Source: CAWFMO01 sp963817065
GTDB taxonomy: Bacteria; Actinomycetota; Thermoleophilia; Solirubrobacterales; 70-9
Reading direction: 5' to 3'
Length of the DNA: 64,000 nucleotides
Assembly: GCA_963817065.1 (NCBI GenBank)
Contig: CAWFMO010000002.1
Span: 310,001-374,000, forward strand
Below are positions 16,231 through 27,488 of this stretch, in pieces (the first letter of the stretch is position 1; each line of letters opens with the position of its first letter). The position numbers and the translations under genes are program-made. The notes beneath the pieces are model-generated. The model made no database searches. It was not told the origin of the DNA and saw nothing but the letters and a program-made list of their open reading frames with translations.

Positions 16231-17622
16231 TCAGGCGGCTTCGCGCACGGCGGTGCCGGCGGTCTGCGAGCGCGCGGCGGCGATCGCGGCGCCGAGCGAC
16301 TCGCAGGCGCGCAGGCCCTCGGGCGGCTCCTCGTCGCGCGGCCCGAGCACCGAGGCGAAGCCGAACTTGCGCGCCTCGCCGACCCGGCGGTCGGGATGGC
16401 CGACGTAGCGAAGCTCGCCGGTCAGCCCGATCTCGCCGAAGCACGCGAGCGGGCGCTGGCCGTCGCCGAACGCGGCGCCGGTGTGCGCCGAGGCGATCGC
16501 GAGCGCGACCGCCAGGTCGGCGCCCGGCTCGTCGACCCGCACCCCGCCGACCACATTCACAAAGACATCCGCGGCGCTGAGCGAGATCCCGCCGTGGCGC
16601 GCGAGGACCGCGAGCACGAGCGCGAGCCGGTTGCGATCGACCCCGGTCGCGGTGCGGCGCGGGGGCAGGATCTCGGTCGGCGCGACGAGCGCCTGGACCT
16701 CGACCATCACCGGCCGCGTGCCCTCCATCGAGCAGAGGACGACCGAGCCCGGGGCGGGCTTCGCCTCGCCGACGAACCGCGCCGACGGGTCGACGACCTC
16801 GATCAAACCGCCCGACCGCATCTCGAACACGCCGACCTCGCTCGTGGCGCCGAAGCGGTTCTTGAGCGCCCGCAGCGTCCGGTAGGTGCGCTCGCGCTCG
16901 CCCTCGAAATGGAGCACGCAGTCGACGAGGTGCTCGAGCGCCCGCGGACCGGCGAGCGCGCCGTCCTTGGTCACGTGCCCGACGAGCAGGGTCGCGATGT
17001 CGAGGCGCTTGGCGACCTCCATCAGCGCGCCGGAGACCTCGCGCACCTGGCCGACCGAACCCGGCGCGCCGTCGCTGCCGGCGCCGTGCAGGCTCTGGAC
17101 CGAGTCGATCACGCAGACCGCGGGCCGCACCTCCTCGAGCGTCGCCACGACCTCCTCCAGCGAGGCGGTCGTCAGCACCGGGACCTCGAGCGCGCTCTCG
17201 CCGAGCCGCTCGGCGCGCAGCTTGACCTGCGCCGCCGACTCCTCGCCCGAGACGTAGAGAACCTCGCACCCCTTCGCGGCGAGGTTGGCGAGCGCCATCC
17301 CGGTCATCGTGCTCTTGCCGATCCCCGGCGAGCCGCCGATCAGGACCAGCGATCCGGGCATCAGCCCGCCGCCGAGCACGCGATCGAGCTCCCCGACCCC
17401 GGTCTCGAGCCGCGCCGAGCTCGAGCCCTCGACCTCGCGCAGCGCGACCGGCTTCCCGGCCCGTCCGCCGCGGGCGCGGCCCGCCTGGCCCGAGGAAGCC
17501 TTCGCGGGAGCCGCGACCTGCTCGAGCGTGTTCCACTCGCCGCAGCCCGGGCAGCGCCCCGACCAGGCGAGCGCCTGGTGCCCGCACCCGCTGCACTTGA
17601 ACGACTGTCGCTGCTTCGCCAC
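16231..17622 (-). CDS. radA: DNA repair protein RadA (Sms)
   Basis: 463 aa. RecA-related helicase that promotes branch migration in recombination. N-terminal C4 zinc finger (FKCSGCGHQALAWSGRCPGC), Walker A GGSPGIGKST, the RadA-specific KNRFG motif (LRALKNRFGATSEVGVFEM), and a C-terminal Lon-protease-like domain ending near GLRACESLGAA. The start is GTG 17622, 6 nt after TACGAT, so probably leaderless. DisA and RadA are known to interact functionally in Bacillus, and both are in this neighbourhood. Confidence 0.97.
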   Translation of the reverse strand: MAKQRQSFKCSGCGHQALAWSGRCPGCGEWNTLEQVAAPAKASSGQAGRARGGRAGKPVALREVEGSSSARLETGVGELDRVLGGGLMPGSLVLIGGSPGIGKSTMTGMALANLAAKGCEVLYVSGEESAAQVKLRAERLGESALEVPVLTTASLEEVVATLEEVRPAVCVIDSVQSLHGAGSDGAPGSVGQVREVSGALMEVAKRLDIATLLVGHVTKDGALAGPRALEHLVDCVLHFEGERERTYRTLRALKNRFGATSEVGVFEMRSGGLIEVVDPSARFVGEAKPAPGSVVLCSMEGTRPVMVEVQALVAPTEILPPRRTATGVDRNRLALVLAVLARHGGISLSAADVFVNVVGGVRVDEPGADLAVALAIASAHTGAAFGDGQRPLACFGEIGLTGELRYVGHPDRRVGEARKFGFASVLGPRDEEPPEGLRACESLGAAIAAARSQTAGTAVREAA

Positions 17623-17634
17623 CGACCGATCGTA
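17623..17634 (-). promoter_or_regulatory. radA leaderless promoter (-10 TACGAT)
   Basis: Minus-strand TACGAT at 17629-17634, 6-nt spacer, then the radA GTG. No Shine-Dalgarno sequence is present. Confidence 0.5.
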
Positions 17635-17705
17635 GGCAGCGCCCCCGACGCTTCCAGCACCCGACTGCGACGGTTTGCATACCGAACGACTACGGTTCGC
17701 CCGCG

Positions 17706-19340
17706 GTGAGGAGACGAGCGCTCAGAGCGGCGATCGCGGCGGCATGCTTCGGGCTGCTGGCGCTGCCCGTCGGCGCGCGCGCCTTCTCGCTCGACGCTGA
17801 GCTCAAGAACTTCGCCAAGGTCACCGAGCGCGAGCTCCACATCACTCTCACCCCCGAGTTCCTGACCCTGCTCGTCGCCCAGAGCGCGACCGCCCCGCTC
17901 GAGCTGCTCGAGCAGCTCGCGACCGACCCCGAGCGGCTGCCCGCCAACCTCTGCGGGCTGCGCGGACTCGAGTGCGCCGGCGACGTCCGCTTCTACGACT
18001 GGGCCGAGCAGGGCCACGGACTGCGAACGCCGGTCCTCTACACCGCCCGCAGCGGGGCGACGATCTCGGGCAACGTCTGGGCGACCGAGGCCGGGCCCGC
18101 CAAGCGCCCCGGGATCGTGATCACGACCGGATCGGTGCAGGCTCCCGAGGAGCTCTACTGGGCCCAGGCCGCGGTGCTCGCAAAGCACGGCTACGTCGTC
18201 CTCACCTACGACGTCCAGGGCCAGGGCAAGTCCGACACCCTCGGCGAGGGCGCCGACGCCTTCGAGGGCGTCCCGGCCCAGCAGGGGCGCCCGTTCTACG
18301 ACGGGACCGAGGACGGGCTCGACTTCCTGCTCTCGACCCCCTCCTCCCCCTACGCCCCGCGCGACAGCTGCACGACCGGGACCAGCCACGCTCCGAAGCA
18401 GGCGCGCCGCGTCGCCTCGGGCCACAACGCCGCCTTCAACCCGTTCAGCGACCTGGTCGACCCGAGCCGGATCGGGATCGCCGGCCATTCGCTCGGCGCC
18501 GCGGCGGTCTCATACGTCGGCCAGAGCGACCCGCGCGTCGACGCGATCGCCGCCTGGGACAACCTCGGCGCGGGCGCCGGCACGGCCGGTCCCGGCAGCA
18601 ACAGCTGCGCCGATGCGCCCCAGACCCGAATCGAGGTTCCGCTGACCAAGCCCGCGATCGGGATCGGCAACGACTACGGATTCTTCGCGACCCCGTTCCT
18701 CGCCGACCCCGACCCGCAGGACAAGAACGAAGCCTTCCTCTCCTACCGCGACGCCGGGATCGACGCCGCCGAGATCGTCGTCCGCGGCGGCTGCCACCAG
18801 GAGTCGGCTCTGATCCCCGGAATCCTCACCGGGCCGTTCCCGCTCGGCTGCGGGACGCTGCGCGGCATCGATCTGGTCGCCTGGTACACGACCGCGTGGT
18901 TCGACAAGTACGTCAAGGGCGAGCCCGGCGCCGACGCGAAGCTGCTCTCCGACCGCTGGCGCAACGACCCCCTCGGCGCCTCCGTCGACCTCTCCGGCGA
19001 CGCCAACCTGCTCTCGTTCTACTTCCGCTCGCGCTACGACGTCGGCCGCGCCGGCGGCGGCCGCGCCGTCTGCGACGACATGCGCGAGGGCTGCGCCGGC
19101 ATGGGGCCCGACGGGTTGCCGCCCGACTACTCGGTGATCACCGACAGCTTCACCGCCGACGGCGCGACCCCGGGCCCCCTCGCCCCCGGCGCGACCGCGA
19201 CGCTGCCGCCGCCGTCCGGCGGCCCCGCGCGCAAGAAGGCGGCGAAGGCCCTGCGCCGCTGCAAGCGAAAGCGCGGCAAGGCGAAGCGGCGCTGCGTCAA
19301 GCGCGCGACCAGGCGCGTCCGGCACCAGCTCGCCGCTTAG
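17706..19340 (+). CDS. Secreted alpha/beta hydrolase with a basic, Cys-containing C-terminal tail
   Basis: 544 aa. Signal peptide at residues 1-26 (RAAIAAACFGLLALPVGARA). The hydrolase core has VITTGSVQAPEELYW, VVLTYDVQGQGKSD and nucleophile elbow GIAGHSLGAAAVSY; a candidate catalytic His lies in RGGCHQES. After a Pro/Gly-rich linker (about 490-505) the protein ends in a tail of 37 residues with ALRRCKRKRGKAKRRCVKR, rich in Lys/Arg with two Cys. The substrate is unknown. The GTG start lies 9 nt after TACGGT. Tail architecture is shared with four other secreted proteins here. Confidence 0.75.
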   Translation: MRRRALRAAIAAACFGLLALPVGARAFSLDAELKNFAKVTERELHITLTPEFLTLLVAQSATAPLELLEQLATDPERLPANLCGLRGLECAGDVRFYDWAEQGHGLRTPVLYTARSGATISGNVWATEAGPAKRPGIVITTGSVQAPEELYWAQAAVLAKHGYVVLTYDVQGQGKSDTLGEGADAFEGVPAQQGRPFYDGTEDGLDFLLSTPSSPYAPRDSCTTGTSHAPKQARRVASGHNAAFNPFSDLVDPSRIGIAGHSLGAAAVSYVGQSDPRVDAIAAWDNLGAGAGTAGPGSNSCADAPQTRIEVPLTKPAIGIGNDYGFFATPFLADPDPQDKNEAFLSYRDAGIDAAEIVVRGGCHQESALIPGILTGPFPLGCGTLRGIDLVAWYTTAWFDKYVKGEPGADAKLLSDRWRNDPLGASVDLSGDANLLSFYFRSRYDVGRAGGGRAVCDDMREGCAGMGPDGLPPDYSVITDSFTADGATPGPLAPGATATLPPPSGGPARKKAAKALRRCKRKRGKAKRRCVKRATRRVRHQLAA

Positions 19341-19346
19341 TAGTTC

Positions 19347-19766
19347 CTAGATCGGCGAGCCGGAGAAGAAGGCGAACCAGATGATCAGCCCGAGGAAGGC
19401 GAGGATCGCGGTTGAGACCAGCAGCCGCTCGACCGGATCGGCCCTGCGCTCGCCGGGATTGCGCACCGAGTCGCGCATGCTGCGGTTCCAGGCCGCGCGC
19501 TTCGAATCGCCCGCGCTGGCGTCGGCGGCGAATCGCGCCCGCACCCACGAGGCGATCAGCAGCACGAGCCCGTAGCTGGCGACGATCCCGAAGAAGATGA
19601 ACGCCGCCACCCCGCCGGACACGGCGCCGGTCTTGCCGTAGATCTGCGAGGCCATCCAGAGCCAGCCGAGCGGGATCCCGATGAGCAGCACGAGTCCGCC
19701 CGCCACGGTCAGCACCGCGGCGGTGGTGTCCCAGAACGCCTTTATCACGGGTCGAATCGCTTCCAT
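19347..19766 (-). CDS. Small membrane protein of unknown function
   Basis: 139 aa with three hydrophobic segments: VLTVAGGLVLLIGIPLGWLW (about 18-38), GGVAAFIFFGIVASYGLVLL (about 50-72) and LLVSTAILAFLGLIIWFAFF (about 114-135). The loop between the second and third is basic. I recognise no family. It is divergent from the LuxR-type gene, with a palindrome between them. Confidence 0.7.
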   Translation of the reverse strand: MEAIRPVIKAFWDTTAAVLTVAGGLVLLIGIPLGWLWMASQIYGKTGAVSGGVAAFIFFGIVASYGLVLLIASWVRARFAADASAGDSKRAAWNRSMRDSVRNPGERRADPVERLLVSTAILAFLGLIIWFAFFSGSPI

Positions 19767-19776
19767 GCCGGCAAAT

Positions 19777-19792
19777 CCTACGTTACCGTAGG
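19777..19792. promoter_or_regulatory. Palindromic operator candidate
   Basis: CCTACG-TTAC-CGTAGG, a perfect 6-bp inverted repeat with a 4-nt centre, in the short space between the membrane-protein gene and the LuxR-type HTH gene. Confidence 0.4.
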
Positions 19793-19841
19793 TGCGCTGG
19801 AGCGCCGTACGTCACCCGGATGGCCGAACGAACGCCCTGTG

Positions 19842-19855
19842 TAGTGTTCCGCCGC
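19842..19855 (+). promoter_or_regulatory. Leaderless promoter of the LuxR-type gene (-10 TAGTGT)
   Basis: TAGTGT at 19842-19847, 8 nt, then ATG 19856. It supports the internal ATG over the upstream one at 19820. Confidence 0.45.
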
Positions 19856-20101
19856 ATGCCAGCTACCAGCAGCAACTCAAGTCAGGATGCACCGGGGCCT
19901 CGACCGCTCACGCGCCGCGAACGCCAGATCGCTTCGCTCGCGGCGAAGGGCGTTCCCAACGGCAAGATCGCCAAACGGCTCGGGCTGTCGGTGCGGACGG
20001 TGGAGTCCCACCTGTACCGCGTCTACGGCAAGCTCGGGGTGAGCACGCGCGACAAGCTTCCGCCGCTGCTCGGCGCGCTCGTCGTCGTCGGCGGCATCTG
20101 A
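19856..20101 (+). CDS. Small LuxR/NarL-type HTH protein
   Basis: 81 aa from ATG 19856 (an ATG at 19820 would add 12 residues). It is little more than a LuxR C-terminal HTH: PLTRRERQIASLAAKGVPNG KIAKRLGLS then VRTVESHLYRVYGKLGVSTR, followed by a short hydrophobic end LLGALVVVGGI. No receiver or sensor domain is attached, so it is an orphan DNA-binding module. pepF starts 7 nt downstream, so the two may be cotranscribed. Confidence 0.8.
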   Translation: MPATSSNSSQDAPGPRPLTRRERQIASLAAKGVPNGKIAKRLGLSVRTVESHLYRVYGKLGVSTRDKLPPLLGALVVVGGI

Positions 20102-20108
20102 GCCGCTG

Positions 20109-21929
20109 ATGGCAGAGGCGCTCGAGGAGGTCCGCTGGGATCTCGCCCCGCTGCTCGACGGCGAGCGCGGGAGCGAGAGCCCGGAGGCCGACGACGCGGC
20201 GGTCGAATCGCTGCTCGAGCGCGCCGCCGGGCTCGCGACCGAGTTCGCCGGGCGCCACCGCGAGCGGGTCGCCGAGCTCGACGCCGGCGAGCTGCGCGCG
20301 GCGATGGAAGAGCTGGCCGAGATCGGCGACCTGATCGGTCGCGCCGGGAGCTTCGCCCACCTGCGCTTCGCCGCCGACACGGCGGAGCCGCGCAACGGCG
20401 CCCTGCTGGCGCTCGTGACCGAGCGCGCGACCGCGATCCAGACCGAGCTGCTGTTCTTCGAGCTCGAGTGGATCGCGCTCGACGACGAGCCCGCCGAGGA
20501 GCTGCTCGGCGCCGGGGACATGGACTTCTGCCGCCACTACCTGCGCCAACTGCGGCTCCAGAAGCCGCACGTGCTCTCGGCCCCCGAGGAGCGGATCGCG
20601 ACCGAGCTCGGCGTCACCGGCCGCGGCGCCTGGAGCCGGCTCTTCGACGAGCTCAGCTCGGCGATCCGTGTCGACGTCCCCGGAGAGGACGAGCCGGCCT
20701 CGCTCGACGTCGCGCTCGCCGGCCTCTTCGACCCCGAGCGCGAGAAGCGCCGCGCGACCGCCGAGGCGGTGACCGCCGCGCTCGAGCCCGGGCTCCGGAC
20801 CCGCGCCTACGTCTTCAACACGCTGCTCCAGGACAAGGCGATCAAGGACCGCCTGCGCTCCTACGACCACTGGCTCGCCTCGCGCAACCTCTCGAACGAG
20901 GCCTCCGACGAGTCGGTCGCGGCCCTCGTCGAGGCGGTCAAGGGCCGCTACGAGCTGCCGCGGCGCTGGTACCGGACCAAGGCCAAGCTGCTCGGGATCG
21001 ATCAGCTCGCCGACTACGACCGGATGGCCGCGGTCGCCGGCGACGACGAGACCCTGGAGTGGGACGCGGGCCGCGAGCTCGTGCTCTCCTCTTTCGCCGG
21101 CTTCTCCGGCCGCGCCGGCGAGGTCGCCGAACGCTTCTTCGCCGAGCGCTGGATCGACGCACCGCCCGACCCGAACAAGCGCGGCGGCGCCTTCAGCGCC
21201 TCGACCGTCCCCTCGGTCCACCCCTACGTGATGCTCAACTACACGGGCCGGCGCCGCGACGTGCTGACCCTCGCCCACGAGCTCGGCCACGGCCTGCACC
21301 AGACGCTCGCCCGCGAGCAGGGGATCTTCCACCAGGACACGCCGCTGACCGTCGCCGAGACCGCCTCGGTCTTCGCCGAGGAGGTCGTCTTCGGGCGGTT
21401 GCTCTCGGAGGCCGAGGAGCCGGCGTCGCGCTTGGCGCTGCTCGCCGAGGCGATCGAGGGCCAGATCGCGACCGTCTTCCGCCAGATCGCGATGAACCAG
21501 TTCGAGGACCGCGTCCACGCCGCCCGCCGCGGCGAGGGCGAGCTCGCGGTCGAGCGCATCGGCGAGCTCTGGGCCGAGACCCAGACCGAGATGCTCGGCG
21601 ACTCGGTCGAGATCACCCCCGGCTACCGCTCGTGGTGGTCCTACGTCCCCCACTTCATCGGCTCGCCCGGATACGTCTACGCCTACGCCTACGGCCAGCT
21701 GCTCGCGCTCTCGGTCTACCGCCTCTACGAGGAGCGCGGCGAGGAGATCGTCCCCTCCTATCTGGAGATGCTCTCGGCCGGCGGCTCGCGCTCTCCCGAG
21801 GAGCTCGGCAAGATCGTCGGCGTCGACCTCGCCGACCCCGGCTTCTGGGACTCGGGCCTCGACCTCGTCGAGCAGCAGCTCGACCAAGCGGTCGATGCGG
21901 CCGAGGCCGTCATCGCGTCGAAGCCCTGA
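20109..21929 (+). CDS. Oligoendopeptidase F family (M3) metallopeptidase
   Basis: 606 aa, standard length for M3B peptidases, which cleave short peptides in the cytosol. The zinc site is LTLAHELGHGLHQTLAREQG (HExxH plus downstream Glu in TPLTVAETASVFAEE). The C-terminal block with TPGYRSWWSYVPHFIGSPGY and the preceding substrate channel helices are typical. No signal peptide. Nearby clpC suggests a shared protein-turnover theme, though they are convergent. Confidence 0.92.
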   Translation: MAEALEEVRWDLAPLLDGERGSESPEADDAAVESLLERAAGLATEFAGRHRERVAELDAGELRAAMEELAEIGDLIGRAGSFAHLRFAADTAEPRNGALLALVTERATAIQTELLFFELEWIALDDEPAEELLGAGDMDFCRHYLRQLRLQKPHVLSAPEERIATELGVTGRGAWSRLFDELSSAIRVDVPGEDEPASLDVALAGLFDPEREKRRATAEAVTAALEPGLRTRAYVFNTLLQDKAIKDRLRSYDHWLASRNLSNEASDESVAALVEAVKGRYELPRRWYRTKAKLLGIDQLADYDRMAAVAGDDETLEWDAGRELVLSSFAGFSGRAGEVAERFFAERWIDAPPDPNKRGGAFSASTVPSVHPYVMLNYTGRRRDVLTLAHELGHGLHQTLAREQGIFHQDTPLTVAETASVFAEEVVFGRLLSEAEEPASRLALLAEAIEGQIATVFRQIAMNQFEDRVHAARRGEGELAVERIGELWAETQTEMLGDSVEITPGYRSWWSYVPHFIGSPGYVYAYAYGQLLALSVYRLYEERGEEIVPSYLEMLSAGGSRSPEELGKIVGVDLADPGFWDSGLDLVEQQLDQAVDAAEAVIASKP

Positions 21930-21941
21930 GCCGGCGCTGAG

Positions 21942-24518
<2,577 letters not shown>

Positions 24519-24746
24519 CTGCGCTCTCTCTCAGTCTTTCGGTGCTCCTGGCTGGTGTCTATCAATCGGGTCGGCGGCCCAAAAACCTAAAACCGGGACG
24601 CCTGACCGCCGGTGGCCTCTCTCTGTATCGGCGTCGGTACTGCCGATCTGGATCTGACCTCCGGTTCTGTCGGGGACGGCGAAAGGAAAGTATAGCCAGG
24701 CACCTACTCCGGCCCGACGGGTCTACTTCCGCATCGAGCGGCTTTA

Positions 24747-24758
24747 TAGGCTGCGTGG
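24747..24758 (+). promoter_or_regulatory. Leaderless promoter (-10 TAGGCT) of the acidic membrane protein gene
   Basis: TAGGCT at 24747-24752, 6 nt, then GTG 24759; no ribosome binding site. TTTA immediately before makes an overlapping TATAGG. Confidence 0.5.
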
Positions 24759-25385
24759 GTGAAGGCAATCGGGGACTTCTTCGACCGGGTGAATATCCCG
24801 CTGCTGGTCGTCGGCGCGCTGCTCGCCGCGACCTACGTCGGCTGGGTCTCCTACGCGACCGCGGAATGGGGCGTCGACCGCGGCGTCGGGGTGCTCGTCG
24901 CCTGGCCGGCGCTGCTGCTGGGGGCGGCGCTCGTCCTCGCGCCGTTCGTCGCGGTCGGGTGGCTGGTCACGCGGCTGGTTCGCGAGCGCGGGGAGGGCGA
25001 GACCGAGGTCAAGGGCGCCGACAAGGACGAGGACGAAGCTGTCGAGGACTCGAAGCAGACTGAAAAGGACGAGGCCGAGGAGAAGGAGACGGCCGAAGCG
25101 GAGGCCGACGAGGACGAAGACGCGGACGACGAGAAAGACGACGAAGAAGACGACGAGGACGATGAGGAAGCGGAAGAGGAAGAGGACGAGGGCGAGGACG
25201 AGGAAAAAGACGAAGAGGACGAAGACGCCTCGGACGACGAGGAGACCACGGCCGACGCGGCCACGGTCGAGAAGCCGCCGCTCCCCGACTCGGTCAGTGA
25301 GGAGAGCCCGTCGCTATTCGAACGCGCCGCGGCCGCGGTGGTGGTCCGCTTCCGCCGGATCACGAACAGGAACGACGAGAGCTAG
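24759..25385 (+). CDS. Membrane protein with a long poly-acidic cytoplasmic tail
   Basis: 208 aa from GTG 24759. Two hydrophobic segments (IPLLVVGALLAATYVGWVSY at about 13-32 and VLVAWPALLLGAALVLAPFV at about 45-64), a short basic segment, then from about residue 80 to 160 an almost unbroken run of Glu and Asp with scattered Lys. It ends with a less biased ESPSLFERAAAAVVVRFRRI. The acidic run is probably disordered. No family is recognised. Ends convergently with lysS on a shared CTAG. Confidence 0.65.
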   Translation: MKAIGDFFDRVNIPLLVVGALLAATYVGWVSYATAEWGVDRGVGVLVAWPALLLGAALVLAPFVAVGWLVTRLVRERGEGETEVKGADKDEDEAVEDSKQTEKDEAEEKETAEAEADEDEDADDEKDDEEDDEDDEEAEEEEDEGEDEEKDEEDEDASDDEETTADAATVEKPPLPDSVSEESPSLFERAAAAVVVRFRRITNRNDES

Positions 25386-26869
25386 TTCCGCATCGCCGGG
25401 AACAGCAGGACCTCGCGCAGGTTCGGGGCGTTGGCGAGAATCATGATCAGGCGGTCGATCCCGAGCCCGACCCCTCCGGTCGGCGGCATCCCCTGCTCGA
25501 GCGACTCGACGTAGACCTCGTCGTAGGGCTGGGTCTCCTCGTCCCCGCGCGCCAGCTCCTCCGCCTGCTGCTCGAAGCGCCGCCTCTGCTCGTCCGGGTC
25601 GTTGAGCTCGCTGAACGCGTTCGCGATCTCGATCCCGCCGACGAACGCCTCCCAGCGCTCGACCAGCCCCGGCTCGGTGCGGTGGGCCTTGGCGAACGGC
25701 GAGAGCTCGACCGGGTAGTCGAGGATGAAAGTCGGCTGGATCAGGCCCGGCTCGACCCGCTTCGAGACCAGGTCGTCGACGAGCTTGCCCCAGCCGACGT
25801 CGTCGGGGAGCTCGACGTCGATCGCCGCGGCGAGCGCCTCGCGGGTCCTGTGCTCGGCGATGTCGACCCCGGCCGCCTCGCGGATCGCGTCGCGCATCGT
25901 GATCCGCTTCCAGGGCGGCGCGAGGTCGACCTTCTCGCCGTCGCGCTCGACCACGGTCGTCCCCAGCACCTCCTGGGCGACCGATGAGACGAGCTGCTCG
26001 AGCCGGACCGCGGCGTCGCTGTAGTCGGCGTAGGCCTCGTACCACTCGAGCATCGTGAACTCGGGGTTGTGCTTGTGCGAGATGCCCTCGTTGCGGAAGT
26101 CCTTGCCGAGCTCGTAGACGCGGTCGAGGCCGCCGACGACGAGCCGCTTGAGGTAGAGCTCGGTCGCGATCCGCAGATAGAGGTCGCGGTCGAGCGCGTT
26201 GTGGTGGGTGGTGAAAGGGCGCGCCAGCGCGCCTCCGTAGAGCGGCTGGAGGACCGGGGTCTCGACCTCGGTGAACCCGCGCTCGTCGAGCCAGCGACGA
26301 ACCGCGGAGACGGCCTGGGCCCGCATCCGGAACAGCTCGCGCGCCTCCGGGTTCGCGATCAGGTCGAGCTCGCGCTTGCGGTAGCGGGTCTCGGTGTCCT
26401 CGAGGCCGTGAAACTTCTCCGGCGGCGGGCGCAGGCTCTTGGCGAGCAGCGTCCAGCCCGTCGCCTTGAGGCTGAGCTCGCCGCGCTTGGTCGCGAACGC
26501 GGTGCCCTCGACCCCGACGATGTCGCCGATGTCGAGCCCGACGAGGTTCTCGAACCCGTCGCCGAGGACGTCGGCGCGCGCGTGGACCTGGATCTGGCCG
26601 GTGCCGTCGCGGAGGTCGAGGAACGCGGCCTTCCCGTGGCCGCGGCGCGCGGTCAGCCGGCCGGCGACCCGGTAGCTGTCGTCGGTCTCGTCCTCGGCCT
26701 CGAGGCCCTCGTGGGCCGAGCGCACCGCGGCGATCTCGATCCGGTCCTCGAAGGCGTGGGGGAACGGCTCGATGCCCTGCTCGCGCAAGCGCTCGAGCTT
26801 CGCCCGCCGCTCGAGGAGGAGGTCAGAAGCCTGCCCGGCTTCTTCGGTGCTGTCGCGCTCGTCCGCCAT
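25382..26869 (-). CDS. lysS: Lysyl-tRNA synthetase (class II)
   Basis: 495 aa from ATG 26869 (MADERDSTEE), chosen over an upstream in-frame start because TAGGGT lies 8 nt before this ATG. N-terminal OB-fold anticodon-binding domain (GRLTARRGHGKAAFLDLRDG), then the class II core: motif 1 near RRWLDERGFTEVETPVLQP, motif 2 with YELGKDFRNEGISHKHNPEF and motif 3 PPTGGVGLGIDRLIMILAN. Standard bacterial length. Confidence 0.97.
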   Translation of the reverse strand: MADERDSTEEAGQASDLLLERRAKLERLREQGIEPFPHAFEDRIEIAAVRSAHEGLEAEDETDDSYRVAGRLTARRGHGKAAFLDLRDGTGQIQVHARADVLGDGFENLVGLDIGDIVGVEGTAFATKRGELSLKATGWTLLAKSLRPPPEKFHGLEDTETRYRKRELDLIANPEARELFRMRAQAVSAVRRWLDERGFTEVETPVLQPLYGGALARPFTTHHNALDRDLYLRIATELYLKRLVVGGLDRVYELGKDFRNEGISHKHNPEFTMLEWYEAYADYSDAAVRLEQLVSSVAQEVLGTTVVERDGEKVDLAPPWKRITMRDAIREAAGVDIAEHRTREALAAAIDVELPDDVGWGKLVDDLVSKRVEPGLIQPTFILDYPVELSPFAKAHRTEPGLVERWEAFVGGIEIANAFSELNDPDEQRRRFEQQAEELARGDEETQPYDEVYVESLEQGMPPTGGVGLGIDRLIMILANAPNLREVLLFPAMRN

Positions 26870-26883
26870 ACGCGGGAACCCTA
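26870..26883 (-). promoter_or_regulatory. lysS leaderless promoter (-10 TAGGGT)
   Basis: Minus-strand TAGGGT at 26878-26883, 8-nt spacer, then ATG 26869. Confidence 0.5.
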
Positions 26884-27035
26884 AGCCGTGCCGCGGCTGG
26901 CCGCGCGCCACTTCATCTTCAGGGGCCAGAAATCTTCTTCATGGTCGAGTTGACCCCCTCATCACTTTTGTGGATACCGTGAACGGCACGCGGCGCCCAG
27001 CCGCGCGCTGCATTCACTGCGAATGAAGGGGAAGA

Positions 27036-27425
27036 ATGGGAACCGAGACTGGAAAGCGATACCTGGTGGCATCGACGGTGGTCCTTGCACTCAGCATCAC
27101 CGCGCTGCTCTGCACGTGGCTGATGGTCACGCAGCCGTATGCCGGCGCCAAGGGCGGCAACGCGTTGAAGAAGAAGGTCAACCAGCTGCAGACCACCGTC
27201 AACGACCTCGGGTCGCGATTGCGCACGGCCGAGAGCTCGGTGACGGTGCTCAACGCGTACCGGACATGCGACCGCAACCATCGCACGATCAGGCAGTTCG
27301 AAGGCTATTTCAACGATCTCAACGGCAACACCACGCCCGACGCCAACGAAACGACGACGGCGCTCGATTTCGACAACGGCGGCGGCGGCACGGTGATCGG
27401 CTATCTGAGCATCAACAACTGCTGA
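27036..27425 (+). CDS. Small membrane-anchored or secreted protein, unknown
   Basis: 129 aa. AAGGGGAAGA precedes the ATG. One N-terminal hydrophobic segment (LVASTVVLALSITALLCTWL at about 9-28) is followed by a short coiled coil (NALKKKVNQLQTTVNDLGSR LRTAESSV at about 42-70), then an Asn/Asp/Thr-rich C-terminal region with two cysteines (RTCDRN, INNC-end). No lipobox. Codon use and amino acid composition are less GC-biased than in neighbours. No family recognised. Confidence 0.65.
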   Translation: MGTETGKRYLVASTVVLALSITALLCTWLMVTQPYAGAKGGNALKKKVNQLQTTVNDLGSRLRTAESSVTVLNAYRTCDRNHRTIRQFEGYFNDLNGNTTPDANETTTALDFDNGGGGTVIGYLSINNC

Positions 27426-27431
27426 TCAGCC

Positions 27432-27484
27432 GCGGGCGTTGCCCGCATTCGACTGAGGCGCGACCCGGGCTTCGGCCCGGGTCG
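27432..27484. terminator. Bidirectional hairpins between convergent genes
   Basis: A perfect 10-bp stem CGACCCGGGC-TTCG-GCCCGGGTCG at 27461-27484 with a very stable UUCG-type loop, preceded by GCGGGC-GTT-GCCCGC at 27432-27446. It lies between the converging ends of the small anchored protein gene and greA. No long T-run, as is usual for actinobacterial terminators. Confidence 0.7.
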
Positions 27485-27488
27485 ACTC

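Noticed and set aside
20468..21940. Long antisense and alternate-frame ORFs across pepF, clpC, lysS and others
   Set aside because: High GC suppresses stop codons; these frames are Arg/Pro/Ala-rich and carry no motifs.
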